DNA of 64,000 nucleotides from Quillaja saponaria (taxonomy: Eukaryota; Streptophyta; Magnoliopsida; Fabales; Quillajaceae). The notes beneath the pieces were generated by a model, which saw nothing but the letters and a program-made list of their open reading frames with translations, searched no databases and was not told where the DNA came from. Positions 21,961 through 32,796 of the stretch are shown in pieces (position 1 is the first letter of the stretch; each line of letters starts with the position of its first letter). Position numbers and translations under genes: made by a program. The stretch lies in contig CM055611.1 of the NCBI GenBank assembly GCA_029379385.1, positions 8,742,001-8,806,000 on the forward strand, read 5' to 3'.

Positions 21961-23208
21961 CTCTGTCGCTCTCACACACAAGCGGCATTATTATTCTTTA
22001 AAAAAAAAAAATTATTTCTGTACAATGTTCTGAAAACCAGTGGTCATTAAACCGGTAAAGCAAGAGGGTGTAGGGATATAGGTTTAACCTCGATGTAACA
22101 GGGGTCATATATATATAGTTTTAAATATCTTTGCCATATTCAGGAAATGTGATTTGGTGTAGGTGGAAAGGGTTAGAAGAGGTAGGGGAGAACAAGAATT
22201 AAATGGGGAGAAGTTCTAAGAATATGATTGCTTTGGGCATCATTGAAATGACGTCTATGAAAAGTTCAGAGAGGCCATGATTGATTGTGCCAGGGCCTGT
22301 GAATGTTACCCCTGTTTTGGGATCAAGGCCATTTGCTTAGTTTACCTCCTCAATCCTATCATCCTTGGTCTTGCCTTTCAGTCGAACTTTTGGCAATCTC
22401 AAATGTTCCTTCTTTTTCATCAATCGGAAATTGACTCATTCTATTCTCTCTGAGGTCATGTAGGTGAATTTAGTACATCCTCAGAACTCATCCCCCTATA
22501 GAGCAGGAAAAAATTACGAATTCTTAACAAAATTAAGATTATCGGATTGATGCAGTTGGAAGAAAGAGATTCATGTAGCTAATCTGAATTAGTTTGAGAT
22601 TTTAGATTTAGTTAAATGGTGTTATAGAAATATTTTACAGAAGATAATAAAAAAATTATGTCTTCCATATAAGAAAGTAGTTTTTAATAAAAGAGTCAAT
22701 GGAGTGTAGAATCATACACATGCCAGTTACATAAATAATAATAACCTAATTTATCTATTTAGTAACTGATATAGAAGTGTATTAGATTTTGCAATATGAA
22801 TCTTTTGCAAGCACCTACTTGGTTGGATTTAAATAAATCAGGAAGATTGTTGTGCAGTAGAATTACAGGCTTCTGTTATACTCTTTCTATTGGATTCCAC
22901 ATATGAATTTATATTTTTTATTATTTTTTCTTTCCTTTGAGAACATTGCTATCTTTTGACGGATCAAAGTGAACTTTATACAAATCAAGTTACAAATTGA
23001 TACAAACTGTTGAATTTTACTTTTTTGATGAATTTCATTTAGTTGATTGGAAAAGATAAATATATATGTCCGTAGATTATCTGAATTTCTGTGACTTCAA
23101 GAAGACTAAAACACTTTCTTGTTCATGGTTTATTTACACACACTCAAACTTATGAGTACTCTTTTTGTAGTAATGGTGTTTATCTTTTTTTTATTTTTTG
23201 GCACGAAG
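21961..23208. other. MUTYH B1 intron-like sequence
   Basis: Non-coding stretch between the Nudix-like exon and the penultimate exon. The part to about 22937 is colinear with B2 54740-55670; B2 lacks the rest. I recognise no gene or element in it. Confidence 0.5.
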
Positions 23209-23315
23209 GAGTGACAAATGACTTGTTCAAGAAGCGGAATAACAAGACCATAACTTGGAAATGTGTGGACAGTGATGCCCTGTCAAGCATGGGACTGACA
23301 TCCTGTGTAAGAAAG

Positions 23316-25280
23316 GTAATTCTGCGATTTTGCAACATGGACTTGTCAATCTATTGAATGGTACTGGAAATGCAATGCTGGGTTGTGATTTTGGGAAAAA
23401 TAGATTTAAAATTTCTGTTAATTTGGATTTTCCACTTTGCTCTCTATGCCAGCATCGTGGCGTCAACTTGTGGGTTGGAATGTTTGATGACAAATTTAAT
23501 CCTCCCCAATAAATGTTAAAAAAGTTGAATAACGAAGCCAAAGATTTGATCGTTGACAAGGTGCTCGAGGGTTGAGTCCGGTGCAAATAGAGCAAATGTG
23601 TCTAGGTAGGGTAACATTTTTTGTTTTTTTGTTTTCTTTATTGGATGATTAAATAGTAAGGCAGGATAACATATACGGATATACGCATATCCTAGGGTTC
23701 CCTTTTGGTTAGTTTTTCAGAAAATGATAGAAGGAACCCATAGCCTTCGGCACCCATGTTTCAAACCAACCTGTTTTTTTATAGGTGGAAGGACTGAGTG
23801 GTAGCATTAAGATACAAGACCAACTGTTCCGTTTACTTTTACTGTGTTGACATGGAACAGTCAAAGGATTTAGGACATTAGCAAAAAGATTTCCCGAAGC
23901 TGGTAAGACACTTACCTGGGAATAGCACGGGATGAACTTAGGAAGAGACGGTAATTTGAAGGTTTAGTTGCTGAAAATATTTGTTTTTCAACTTCAAAAT
24001 AAGGGTCGAGAAAGGATGGATTTTGGCGGTTCCTTGACAGTAAAATGACTACCATAATAGTGAATGTATCTTTGTGAAGCTGTAGAGAGGAAGACGTGAA
24101 CTAAGGAGATAACAAGCAAGAAGGCGTAAGCTTTAGGTGGTTGTTTGGACATGAAAACAAATCTTGCATGAAAAACATAATACGATATTTACCTTGCAAA
24201 TTTTCTATTGAAGGATTAGGGTTGTCAAAATAGTATATGAATTCTTGGTGGAGTCTTATTTGAGGGAAGAATCTGATTCCTTAAGAAGTAAGGTTACACA
24301 GGGTCTTTCCTTTATTCTTTGTGGCATCTAAGTGTAGTTTCACGAAAAAGGTTATTGACTAGGAGTTTGCATAGTTTCCAGGTCATCAGACTATTTGGTG
24401 ATTGGGATCTCTGAGTTGAAATAGTTGTTGGAGAACTTCAATTATATAAGTCTTGTGGCAGTTACCCTGTACCCTGTAGGTGGCTTGGCAGGCCGCCGTT
24501 AGTCATGTTTGGATGGAAAGCAATAACAGAAGTACAGAACCCAAAGTAGTAATTTCAGAAGTGAGGAACATTTGGTATTGCCCATGTGATAATATAAAGT
24601 TGAAACCAGTCTCTTTTACATGCTTCAAAAAGAATACTGTTAAGATTTCAAATGTACAAAAAAAAAAAAAGAAAAAAAAAAGAGGAATACGGGAGCTGTG
24701 TCTTTCAACATTAGATGGAAAGTTCTACTTGTATTCTTAGGAATTAGAGTTTGGTTATTTGTTTGAGTAGTATGTAGTACTCCTGCTTGTCTTGTTTCTA
24801 TCATTTAATGGATTTGCTGGTACATAAATGAAATAAAAACAGAGAGAAAAGGGGAAGGGAAGGGTATGAAGTCACGAAAAGAAATTCTTTTTTGGGGAAA
24901 GATGAAAATTTGAGAGAGCAAGATTTATTAGCAATACACCCACCCAACATCACCCAGAATAGGTCCAAGGAAGTTACATTTCTTTGTCCTTGATCCTAAT
25001 GTCAAGCAGCGAGAAGGATTAAATGAAATTCCTGTTAATGATACCAAACAAGTTCTATCTTATTTGATATTCTTATGGCCTCCAAGCTTGCTTTACCTCA
25101 ACTAAAACTTTAAGCCTGCATCAATATCATTTCAGGAGTGTTGCTTCCACTTTTCTTCTATTGGCCATTGTATGTTTCTCTTGCATTAATGTATATTTAT
25201 TTATGCATTTGAGCTTAGGTATCTTAAGATGATGTACTGCAATGTCGACTATATCTGCTGATATTGTTATCCAACTGTAG
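23316..25280. other. MUTYH B1 last intron
   Basis: Between the penultimate and last MUTYH exons. From about 24090 it is colinear with B2 55670-56805. The part 23316-24090 is missing from B2 along with the penultimate exon. It has poly-A tracts at about 24658-24680. No other gene seen. Confidence 0.5.
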
Positions 25281-25367
25281 GTTTACACCATGGTTCAGAA
25301 ATATAAGAAGAATGATTTGTCCCCTGCAAAAAAGAGAAACAGTAGAACAATGAAACTGAATTCTTGA

Positions 25368-25866
25368 ACAAGAATTTTTATTTGAAAATAAATTCTGCAT
25401 TCTTTTATTTTGCCGCCAACAGAATGGATATTAGCTAATAGCTACTTCAAATGTGACTATGACCTGCTTTTCTCTGCACTCTACAGATTTATTTTGCTAT
25501 ATAATTGTCATTCTGTAGTATTTGTAGTTAAAATTATGAATTGCGTTGTTATTGTTAAGGTAGCATAGTCCCTCATTTTGTTCTTACAAAAAGATGCTTT
25601 TGCTTTCAGAAATCAGATGCTAATAAATATTTATTAATTATAATGAGGGTCAATTATATTTTACTTAATGAACTTTTTTTTTTTTTTTTTTTTTTTGTAG
25701 TGGCCCATATGAATTACCAAATTAGGCATGTAATTATGTTATTTGAGTTATAATTACTAAATAATTCATAATCATCCAACTAAACCTACAAAATACTAAA
25801 TTAGGCATGGTGCCATTTCAGAACTTAGGGCTTTATTTAGTATTGTGTTACCAAACTTTATGTTAA
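25368..25866. repeat. B1 3' flank with a foldback-MITE fragment
   Basis: 25640-25800 contains GAGGGTCAATTATATTTTA, AATTAGGCATGTAATTAT and ATTTGAGTTATAATTACTAAATAATTC, a diverged arm of the MITE family at 15768-16472. A long poly-T tract (25674-25697) lies inside it. Confidence 0.5.
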
Positions 25867-26105
25867 TTACGTTTATGTCTTAGATTTTAGGATGTGGCCT
25901 ATATACAACCATGTGATGTAGTTTGTTTGAACATTTTGACATACTTCAAATTGAAGCATAACTTTCTAACCCCTTTACGATATTTCACGTTTATGTCCTA
26001 GGTTTTAGGGTGTGGCCTAGCTATATATAAGCATGCTATAGTTTGTATTGAGCTTTGTTTTGAGCTTTTGACATATTTGAAATTGAAGCATAACTTTCCA
26101 ACCGT
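25867..26105. repeat. Tandem duplication of about 120 bp
   Basis: ACGTTTATGTCTTAGATTTT through GAAGCATAACTTTCTAACC is repeated once, with changes, as ACGTTTATGTCCTAGGTTTT through GAAGCATAACTTTCCAACC. The B2 counterpart (57285-57395) has a single copy. Confidence 0.8.
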
Positions 26106-28859
26106 TTTTCTCTATTTCTCTCCCTACCTCCTCCCTTCCTTTTCTCCTCATTTTCATCATATTTTTCCTCAAATCACACGTATTGTTCTATACCACCATC
26201 TACTCAATTTTTCCACTATAATTTATAAAAATTTCTCCCACGTCACCCTAACTCCAAACTCAGTATATTGAAAAAGATAAATGTGATAATATTGATTTGA
26301 TGGAATGTATAAACATTTTAAAACATAAGATAGTTGTGAGAAGTTATTAGTAATATATTTTATTAACTTGAATGTGATTTCATGTTAATCTCTTGAATCA
26401 AATAACAACATATAGTGTTTCAAGATATTCATTTGTTTTGTAATTTAATCTACACTCTAAATTTTAAAAATTATAATGTTGTATATAAATTACTTACTTA
26501 CACAATGATAAATTCAATAGATATAAGTATTGATTAATTTATCGTGCAATATTGATCTTTATCATACACTAATTAATTACCTTCCGGAATTATATTACTG
26601 TGCTTAAAAATTATTTTATTGTGCAAAAAAGTAGTGTTGTACGTGAGAATGTGGTACATAACCATAGATGCATGTATCTCTTACTATAACATGCATAAAA
26701 TATGTTTAATATGTTAATGTAATATATAAATGGTAATTGGAATTCAGCTTGAAAATTATACAATTGTTTGTAATGGAAAAAAAAAAAAAAATAGAACAGA
26801 AGATAAATAGTTTAAGAGTTCTAATACTTATTTTTTTTTTTTTTTTTTTTTAAAAATATAAAATAAAAGTAACTAATTTTGAATTAACTCAACAATCCAC
26901 ACATATCTAATGAATTAATAAGCCCAAACCTGATTCAACCCACCTCCTGAAATACGCTTAATAAGAAATATATAAAAAAAGTGACGTATAAATACTATTA
27001 TTCTCTTTGACTAATCAAAAATTCTTATTACGTTTATGTGATTAATTAATTCTAAATACTTATTTTCTCATATTATTCATGCTTTTAGTTCTTTTTTAGG
27101 AGTAATATATTATGTTAAATTCGATTGTTTTAATTTTTAAAGTAATCTTTATAGTAAAATTGAAAAGAAAATAATTTACATAATATGTACATAAAATTGA
27201 AGATGAGAATTAAATAATATAAGCATTGAGACTTTTTTATGTGTGAAACCTATTTTATTTTTTTGGAAAATTTACTCAGGAAAAATAAATAAAAAAATCT
27301 TAATTTTTTAGAAAAAAATAAAAATAAAATATTATTAGTTACAATAGTATCAAGGGCATTTCGCTTATAGTTTTTTGATCTTATATAGAAAATTAGATAC
27401 CTCACCTAATAAAGTATATGATTTCCATGTTTATAAAAAAAAATGCACTGGAACACTAATTAATTTAAAGTTGGTACTTTTTTTTTAAGTCCGTTTTTAT
27501 TTTAAATAAAAAAAAGTTATTTTAACCAAACCAATCCAAAAGATTTATTTATATATATAAAATATTATAAGTTCATTCTAACCAATACTATAAATCCACA
27601 TTCAAAATAAAAGTGTCTTACTGACAGAAATTTTATATTTTCTAATAAGTTTTTAGTATTAGATATGTATCATTTAGTTGTTATGTATTGTATTAAAATA
27701 TTGTACTTAAAACATACAATTATTTATTTTTCCCCTAAGTCTTCTCTCTTTAAATTGTAATAGGATTATAACTATTTTTTACTATTAATTTCTTTCTATA
27801 AATCTTCTTAATTTTATGAATTAAAATTAAAAAAGTAACACTGAATTAAAAGAAATATTAAGAGTGTATTTTTTTAATTTATTAAAATTTTATTTTCTTA
27901 ATTCTTCTTCCATTTTAAGAATTAAAAGGAGAAATTTATATTATGAATTTTATTTTTAATTGTATTTACTTATTTATTTAATTACATTAATAAAGAGTAA
28001 TCTTTAATAATTATTTCATAGTATTAAAATTTTGTGTTTTAAATAGATTACTAATTTATATATTGTCTAATTCTTTCAATTTTAATATTAAAATGATTGT
28101 AATTATTTTTAACTATTAATATTTTTGTCCTCATCTATACTATAGATAAAAGTGACTTAATGACAAAAATTAGTATAACATTTTCTTAATTATTTTTCTA
28201 TCTTAAGAATTAAAAGAAAAAAATTATAAATTTTATAATATGAATTTCATTTTTAATTGTATTTACTTATTTTTTTAATTACATTAATAAAGAGTAAAAT
28301 TTAGTTTCATAATATTAAAATATTATGTCTTAAATAAATTATTAATTTATTTATTGTCTAATTATTTCCATCTTAATAATAATATGATTGTAATTCTTTT
28401 TTACTATTAATATTTTAAATGTCATGAATTAAAATAAAAAAAATAAAAAACCTATATAATAAAAAAAATTAAGAGTGTAATTTTATTATTAAAATATTAT
28501 TTTCTATCTTAAGAAATAAAGAAGAAATTTAGAAATTTATATTATGAATTTAATTTTTAATATGTAAGTTAATTCTCGTTACAATTGTATATATATAAAC
28601 ATAATTTATGCGCAACACGTGTGGCATATATTCTTGTTATTAATAAAATAATAATAATAATTTTTTTATTTTAATAGAATTCTCATTCTGCTTTCTAGAA
28701 GAAATATTATAAAATTTTATCCTTACAAATATTGTAGAGACTTTCATTTATTAGTTGACAAAAAATATATTATTCTTACAAATAGAAAGTTTGCACAACC
28801 TCCTACAATTCCCTTTAGATTTGGACCTAAGTTTCCTCCGAGTCAATTACCGTTTCTAA
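26106..28859. other. AT-rich spacer between B1 and A2
   Basis: Non-coding. 26106-27119 is the end of block 1, matched by 57400-58459. 27120-28859 is the start of block 2, including the three-module AT-rich leader at about 27650-28560. Poly-A and poly-T tracts at 26777 and 26830. No gene seen. Confidence 0.6.
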
Positions 28860-29026
28860 TTTACATATCTACTTTCAGCTCTCCTATGATTTCAGCTTTT
28901 TCCTAGGTTTTAGCTTTCTTCTAGTTCTAGCTTCGTCTTTCTCCTCCGTTTCATTGTTCTCCTAGATTTCATCTTTCTATTACGTTTTAGTTTTGCTCCT
29001 ATCGTCAGCTTCTTGATTTGCAAGTA

Positions 29027-31130
29027 ATGGAGTATGGTTATCCCCATGGTTTTCGCTTTGATCCACCGAATGAAGAACTTGTTCTTTATTATCTTTACAA
29101 TAAGGTGAATGGCTTTCATATGTCTCCCGAGGTTGTGGTCGATTGTGATATTTATGGAGATGACAATATTTGGATGAAATTGTTTGATCATACTATCGAA
29201 AATTCTATGTATGTTTTCACAAAATTAAAGAAGAAAAACAAGAATGGTTCAAGGGTAGAAAGAGTTACAATGTTAGGTACTTGGAGATGTCAATGTGAGA
29301 AAACTATTTATGGAAAAAAGGGTTAATGGAAAAATAAAAAATTGGAACTAAAAGAAATTTCACATTCATAGCCAACAAGAAAGGATCGATGGGACGTTGG
29401 ACTATGCATGAATATCGTATCGATGACTGCCTACTACTTAATGGACAAAAAGTAAGTCTTTCTTTTCTATGTGTTTGATTAATTATATGTTTTTAATTTG
29501 CTTCGAAAATTTATGTGTTTTTTATGAATCCTGTCTTCTTATTTTTTGGCTATTCAATTTGTGTGTTTCTAGGAATCCTATCTTCTATTTATATTTGTTT
29601 ACATAACATAGAATTGTTGGAATATGATAATTCAACATCATATACGTAGATGCATAATATATCATTGATCATAGTGAGGCTATTAGCATATCATTGACTA
29701 GTTCCTTTGCAAGATATATTGAAGATGTCTAGTTTTGAATTTTTTAAAGCAAGGACGTCACAAATCATGTCCAATACTTCACTATGCAAGTGTCATTTCT
29801 AGTTTGAGTCTTCAATTTTTAAATGATCATAGCTATTATAATGCTACTGCCCAGTCACTGGGGGTGGCAATAAGCTAATCTAGCTCGTGAGCTACTCGTT
29901 AAGAGCTCGAAATCAAGCTCGGCTCCTTTTTAAACTAGCCGATCTTGAGCTTTATTTTAAGCTCGTTTAGTAAAACGAGCCTAGCTCAATCTTTTCAAAG
30001 CTCGGCTCGTGAGTTCGTGAGCTAGCTCGTTTAATATTATTTAATAAAATTTTATTATTTATATATACATTTATAATAAATTTATTTATATACAAAAAAA
30101 CTAACATAAATTGTTACTTTGTTTAGTGGTAATTTGCACAAATACTCACTAAGTGGTCTTAGGTTCAATTCTCTTTGCCTACAAAACTTTTTTAGAATTT
30201 TCAAAAAATCTTCACGAGCTAAGAAAGAGCCGAGCCGAGCTTGAATATTTGCTCGCGAGCCCTGAAACGAGCTCGGCTCATTGACACCCTTACCAGTCAC
30301 CTTTTAGAAGCATGCCTCTCAATTTTCAGTTTTCCTGCTTGCCACCATCCAAAACTAATTGCAATATTTCCCTGATAACATTTAACATCTGTAATATTTA
30401 AAACTACAATTTTCCCTTCTCCCTAATAGAAATTATTACCATCCACCAAAACTCCCCACTCATAGTCTCCATATCTCGACTTGTTAGTGCATGTGAATTA
30501 ATTGTAGGATAAAAAGGTCAACTCTCCTTCTTGAGACCTTAGCCACTATAAACACGATGCTATTTACAACTTTAAAGAAGATGATGCATAATATTGGTTT
30601 ATATATATATGAAAAGGGTTTTGTACATACATGCATGCTATATGTTATCTATCTATATATATATATATATGCTTGATAGTTACTAAAATAATAATTAAAA
30701 TCTTTCAAGAAGAAGATTATGTTATTTGTAGAATCAACCGAAATGATGTACTGAAAAAGAGAAGTGATGATCAAATGAAAAAAGTGAAAGTGTCATTCCC
30801 TGCATTAATAGAACTGAAGGCTCAAGTTCATCTGTCAACATTTCTGAACCAAGAGAACCAATTAGTGATGGAGACCTGATCAATAGGGAAACTGGACTTG
30901 ATATGATTTCTAATATGCTCTCACCTGAAGAATTACCAGAGAAGGAGATGGAGGTTTCTGATAGCCTTTTGAACAAGGAATTACTAAAGATGGACATGGA
31001 CATAGAGGGTTCTGATTTTTTCTTGAAAGAGGAATTGGTACATATGAATGTTGATGGCTCAGGATAGTGACGTGTGGGAACAATTGCTTGACTTACTTTA
31101 CAATGACTTAGAGTTGAATCCAATTGTTAA
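29027..31130 (+). pseudogene. NAC gene A2, broken
   Basis: Exon 1 (29027-29451) starts MEYGYPHGFRFDPPNEELVL and keeps the NAC subdomains through GTWRCQCEKTIYGKKG. A GAA to TAA change (29324-29326) then stops it at about residue 100. A one-base loss in the following A-run and a further stop come next. The GTAAGT donor is kept. Exon 2 (about 30709-31130) has the acceptor change CAG to CAA also seen in A1, plus frameshifts near 30768 and 31063. The intron carries a hAT MITE. The acidic tail with LNKELL and LKEELV repeats is recognisable in pieces. No full-length NAC product is possible. Confidence 0.88.
29859..30292. mobile_element. hAT-type MITE, 434 bp, in NAC A2 intron
   Basis: Flanked by a perfect 8-bp duplication CCAGTCAC (29851-29858 and 30293-30300). 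It starts TGGGGGTGGCAAT and ends ATTGACACCCTTA, imperfect 13-bp terminal inverted repeats of the plant hAT type. Both ends are rich in AGCTCG and GCTCGGCTC subterminal repeats. A1 (about 2390) and A3 (about 62010) have the uninterrupted ACTGCCCAGTCACCTTTTAG site, so the insertion followed block duplication. Confidence 0.92.
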
Positions 31131-31193
31131 ATTTAATTAGCTTGGCTGATTTTGTGTATGTGATTGTAATGTTCACTTTGGTTGTATCCTGTT
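31131..31193. other. Deletion junction: NAC A2 3' flank fused to retroelement
   Basis: The NAC 3' flank (GTTCACTTTGGTTGTATCCTG) runs to about 31193 and then switches to the inside of the solo LTR equivalent to 7199 (CAAGAACC). The deleted piece includes MUTYH exon 1, the gypsy 5' LTR start and most of the nested solo LTR. About three bases (TTT) are shared at the joint. Confidence 0.8.
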
Positions 31194-31710
31194 TCAAGAA
31201 CCTAGCTTTCTCAGTGTCTTGCTTTCATTGATTTACATGAACATTAAGAGTAGAGGAGGAAAGAAACTCGGCAAAGCAAAAAGGAATGTTGGAAAAGCAA
31301 GTCAGTGATGCTAAAATGAAAGCAAGGAAGAAAGAGACAAATGAATTAATACCCAAGTCAAAGTCATAAAGTTAAATTAGTGGTGAATATTAACCTTATT
31401 TGTATATAATAATTTTATAATTTGTTTATATCCATATTTATTTTACTTTTCCATTAAATTTATCCAATTTAATTTTCAATCTCCATGTCAACTAATAGAG
31501 TTGTAGAATTAAATTCTTTCATTCTGTGTATCTATATTTATATATACAGTTATTCATTTACTGAGTTATATACAATCCTTTTAAAATGTACGTATAAAAA
31601 TATTGAGGTATAATAATAAAGTTTGTTTTAGTGTAATATTTTATTCACCTATCCACAACTATTTGTGTACCACCATTCTAACAGGTACATTAATGTATCA
31701 AGTTATTACA
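31194..31710 (+). mobile_element. Tail of the nested solo LTR in block 2
   Basis: Matches 7199-7715 of the block 1 solo LTR, ending ATTACA before GATTT. It shows that the nested insertion predates block duplication and that the front 2.9 kb was lost here by deletion. Confidence 0.85.
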
Positions 31711-31727
31711 GATTTTGCCTTATCAAG

Positions 31728-31739
31728 TGGTATTAGAGC
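31728..31739 (+). other. Gypsy element 2 primer-binding site
   Basis: TGGTATTAGAGC, two bases after the LTR end CTTATCA; one mismatch to the initiator methionine tRNA complement. Confidence 0.78.
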
Positions 31740-31756
31740 AAGATCTTGGCTCAACT

Positions 31757-32796
31757 ATGGTGAATGTCAGTGCCAATGTCATTTATCAAAGACTCACGGC
31801 TCTGGAATCAAAGATGGAAACTATAGACTCTAGGTTTTCAGGTATTGATGCTGCCTTGCAGGAGCTAAAGTTGGACTTAGCTTTGGAATTCTAATCATCG
31901 ATAGATGCCTCAAATTAGAAGTTCTAGGGGATAATGAATGCTATAGAAGTGTGGCTCAAGTGGAATTCCCACAGTTTGATGGTGAAAATCTCAAGAGCTA
32001 GTTATTCAAGTGTCAGGAATTCTTTGAGATAGACCAAACTCAAGAGGATATGAAGATTAGACTCGTTAGAATGCATTTTGGAGAAAGGGCTTTGGAGAGG
32101 TATCAGGGCTTCAAGGAGGAAAATAGGTTGAAGAAAGTGCCTTAGGATGAATTTGTGCAAGAAATGCAGATGAGGTTCAGATAAGATGTTTTGTCCAGAC
32201 CTATCATAGCTTTAAGGAAGCTGAAGCAATTGGGAAGTGTGGTGGAATACAATAAGAGCTTTGAAATCTTGAAGAACATATGTTCTTTGGACAAGGAAAA
32301 CATTACTAGATTATTACTTGGGAGGCCTGAAGGAGGAGGTGGTACATGGAATCAGGTTAGTGGAGATCAGATCCTTGTCACATGCCATGAGGTTTGCATT
32401 AACCTAAGAAAACTTGTTGTTATCCACCATCTACAAGAAACAACCCTATCACACCTTTCCCAAACAATCACCACACCCAAATTCAGTCCCTACTCCAAGA
32501 TTCAATCCAAACAATACCCTAAACACATGTTCTTCAACATACCAAAACCAAAACTTGAATCCTAATACAAAAGAAAAACCTTACTCTAAGCCTTATCACA
32601 TTGTAAACAATACTAACCAAAGGAAACTGACATTTTCAATGTCCAAAGCTGAGATGGAGGATAGAAGAAAGAAAGGCCTTTGTTTTTACTGCAATGAGAA
32701 ATTTACAAGCGATCATAATTGCAAGAGTGGAAGAGCACTAATGGTTATGACCATAGAGGGGGCAAAAGAGTCTGAAGATGAGAAGGAGATACTAGA
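31757..32796 (+). pseudogene. Gypsy element 2 gag, broken
   Basis: Starts MVNVSANV like element 1. Recognisable gag pieces include VEFPQFDGENLKS, CQEFFEIDQTQEDMKIRL, LSRPIIALRKLKQLGSVVEY and the zinc knuckle CFYCNEKFTSDHNC (about 32683-32724; C-X2-C-X7-H-X-C, common in plant chromoviruses). Several in-frame stops and shifts. The reading is cut at EILD by the solo LTR and resumes after it as LTEYVPEEVVEED. Confidence 0.82.

Larger units (their letters stand above)
20764..25367 (+). pseudogene. MUTYH-like adenine DNA glycosylase (B1), broken
   Basis: Recognisable exons: 20764-20883 with the helix-hairpin-helix IPGIGDYTAGAIASIAF; 20914-21012 with VVPVVDGNV and, after a frameshift, ARLKTFSANPKDS; about 21395-21600 with [15 protein letters not shown] and all four Fe-S cysteines (C-X6-C-X2-C-X5-C); about 21612-21960, the Nudix-like 8-oxoG-sensing domain in several frames (ILGAQQILEGNQW, EFVHIFSYKRLKVYVELL); 23209-23315 with ITWKCVDSDALSSMGLTS; and the last exon 25281-25367 (VYTMVQKYKKNDLSP) to TGA. 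The N-terminal exons are absent. The frameshift after DGNV is shared with B2, so this copy was already dead before the block duplicated. MUTYH removes adenine mispaired with 8-oxoguanine; no such activity is expected here. Confidence 0.88.
1..27119 (+). repeat. Tandem block 1 (NAC-MUTYH subunits A1 and B1)
   Basis: The sequence from position 1 recurs nearly unchanged at 27120 and at 58460, for example the shared opening ATTGTTTTAATTTTTAA. Parallel order is kept downstream: AT-rich leader, NAC exons, MUTYH fragments, MUTYH last exon, MITEs, then a second NAC-MUTYH subunit. Subunit A1 runs to about 16.6 kb and B1 from about 16.7 kb. Block 1 lacks NAC exon 1 in A1, carries a private solo LTR at 11142-14710, and has a shrunken gypsy element. 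The boundary at 27119 is set by eye from the restart of the shared sequence and could move by tens of bases. Confidence 0.85.
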
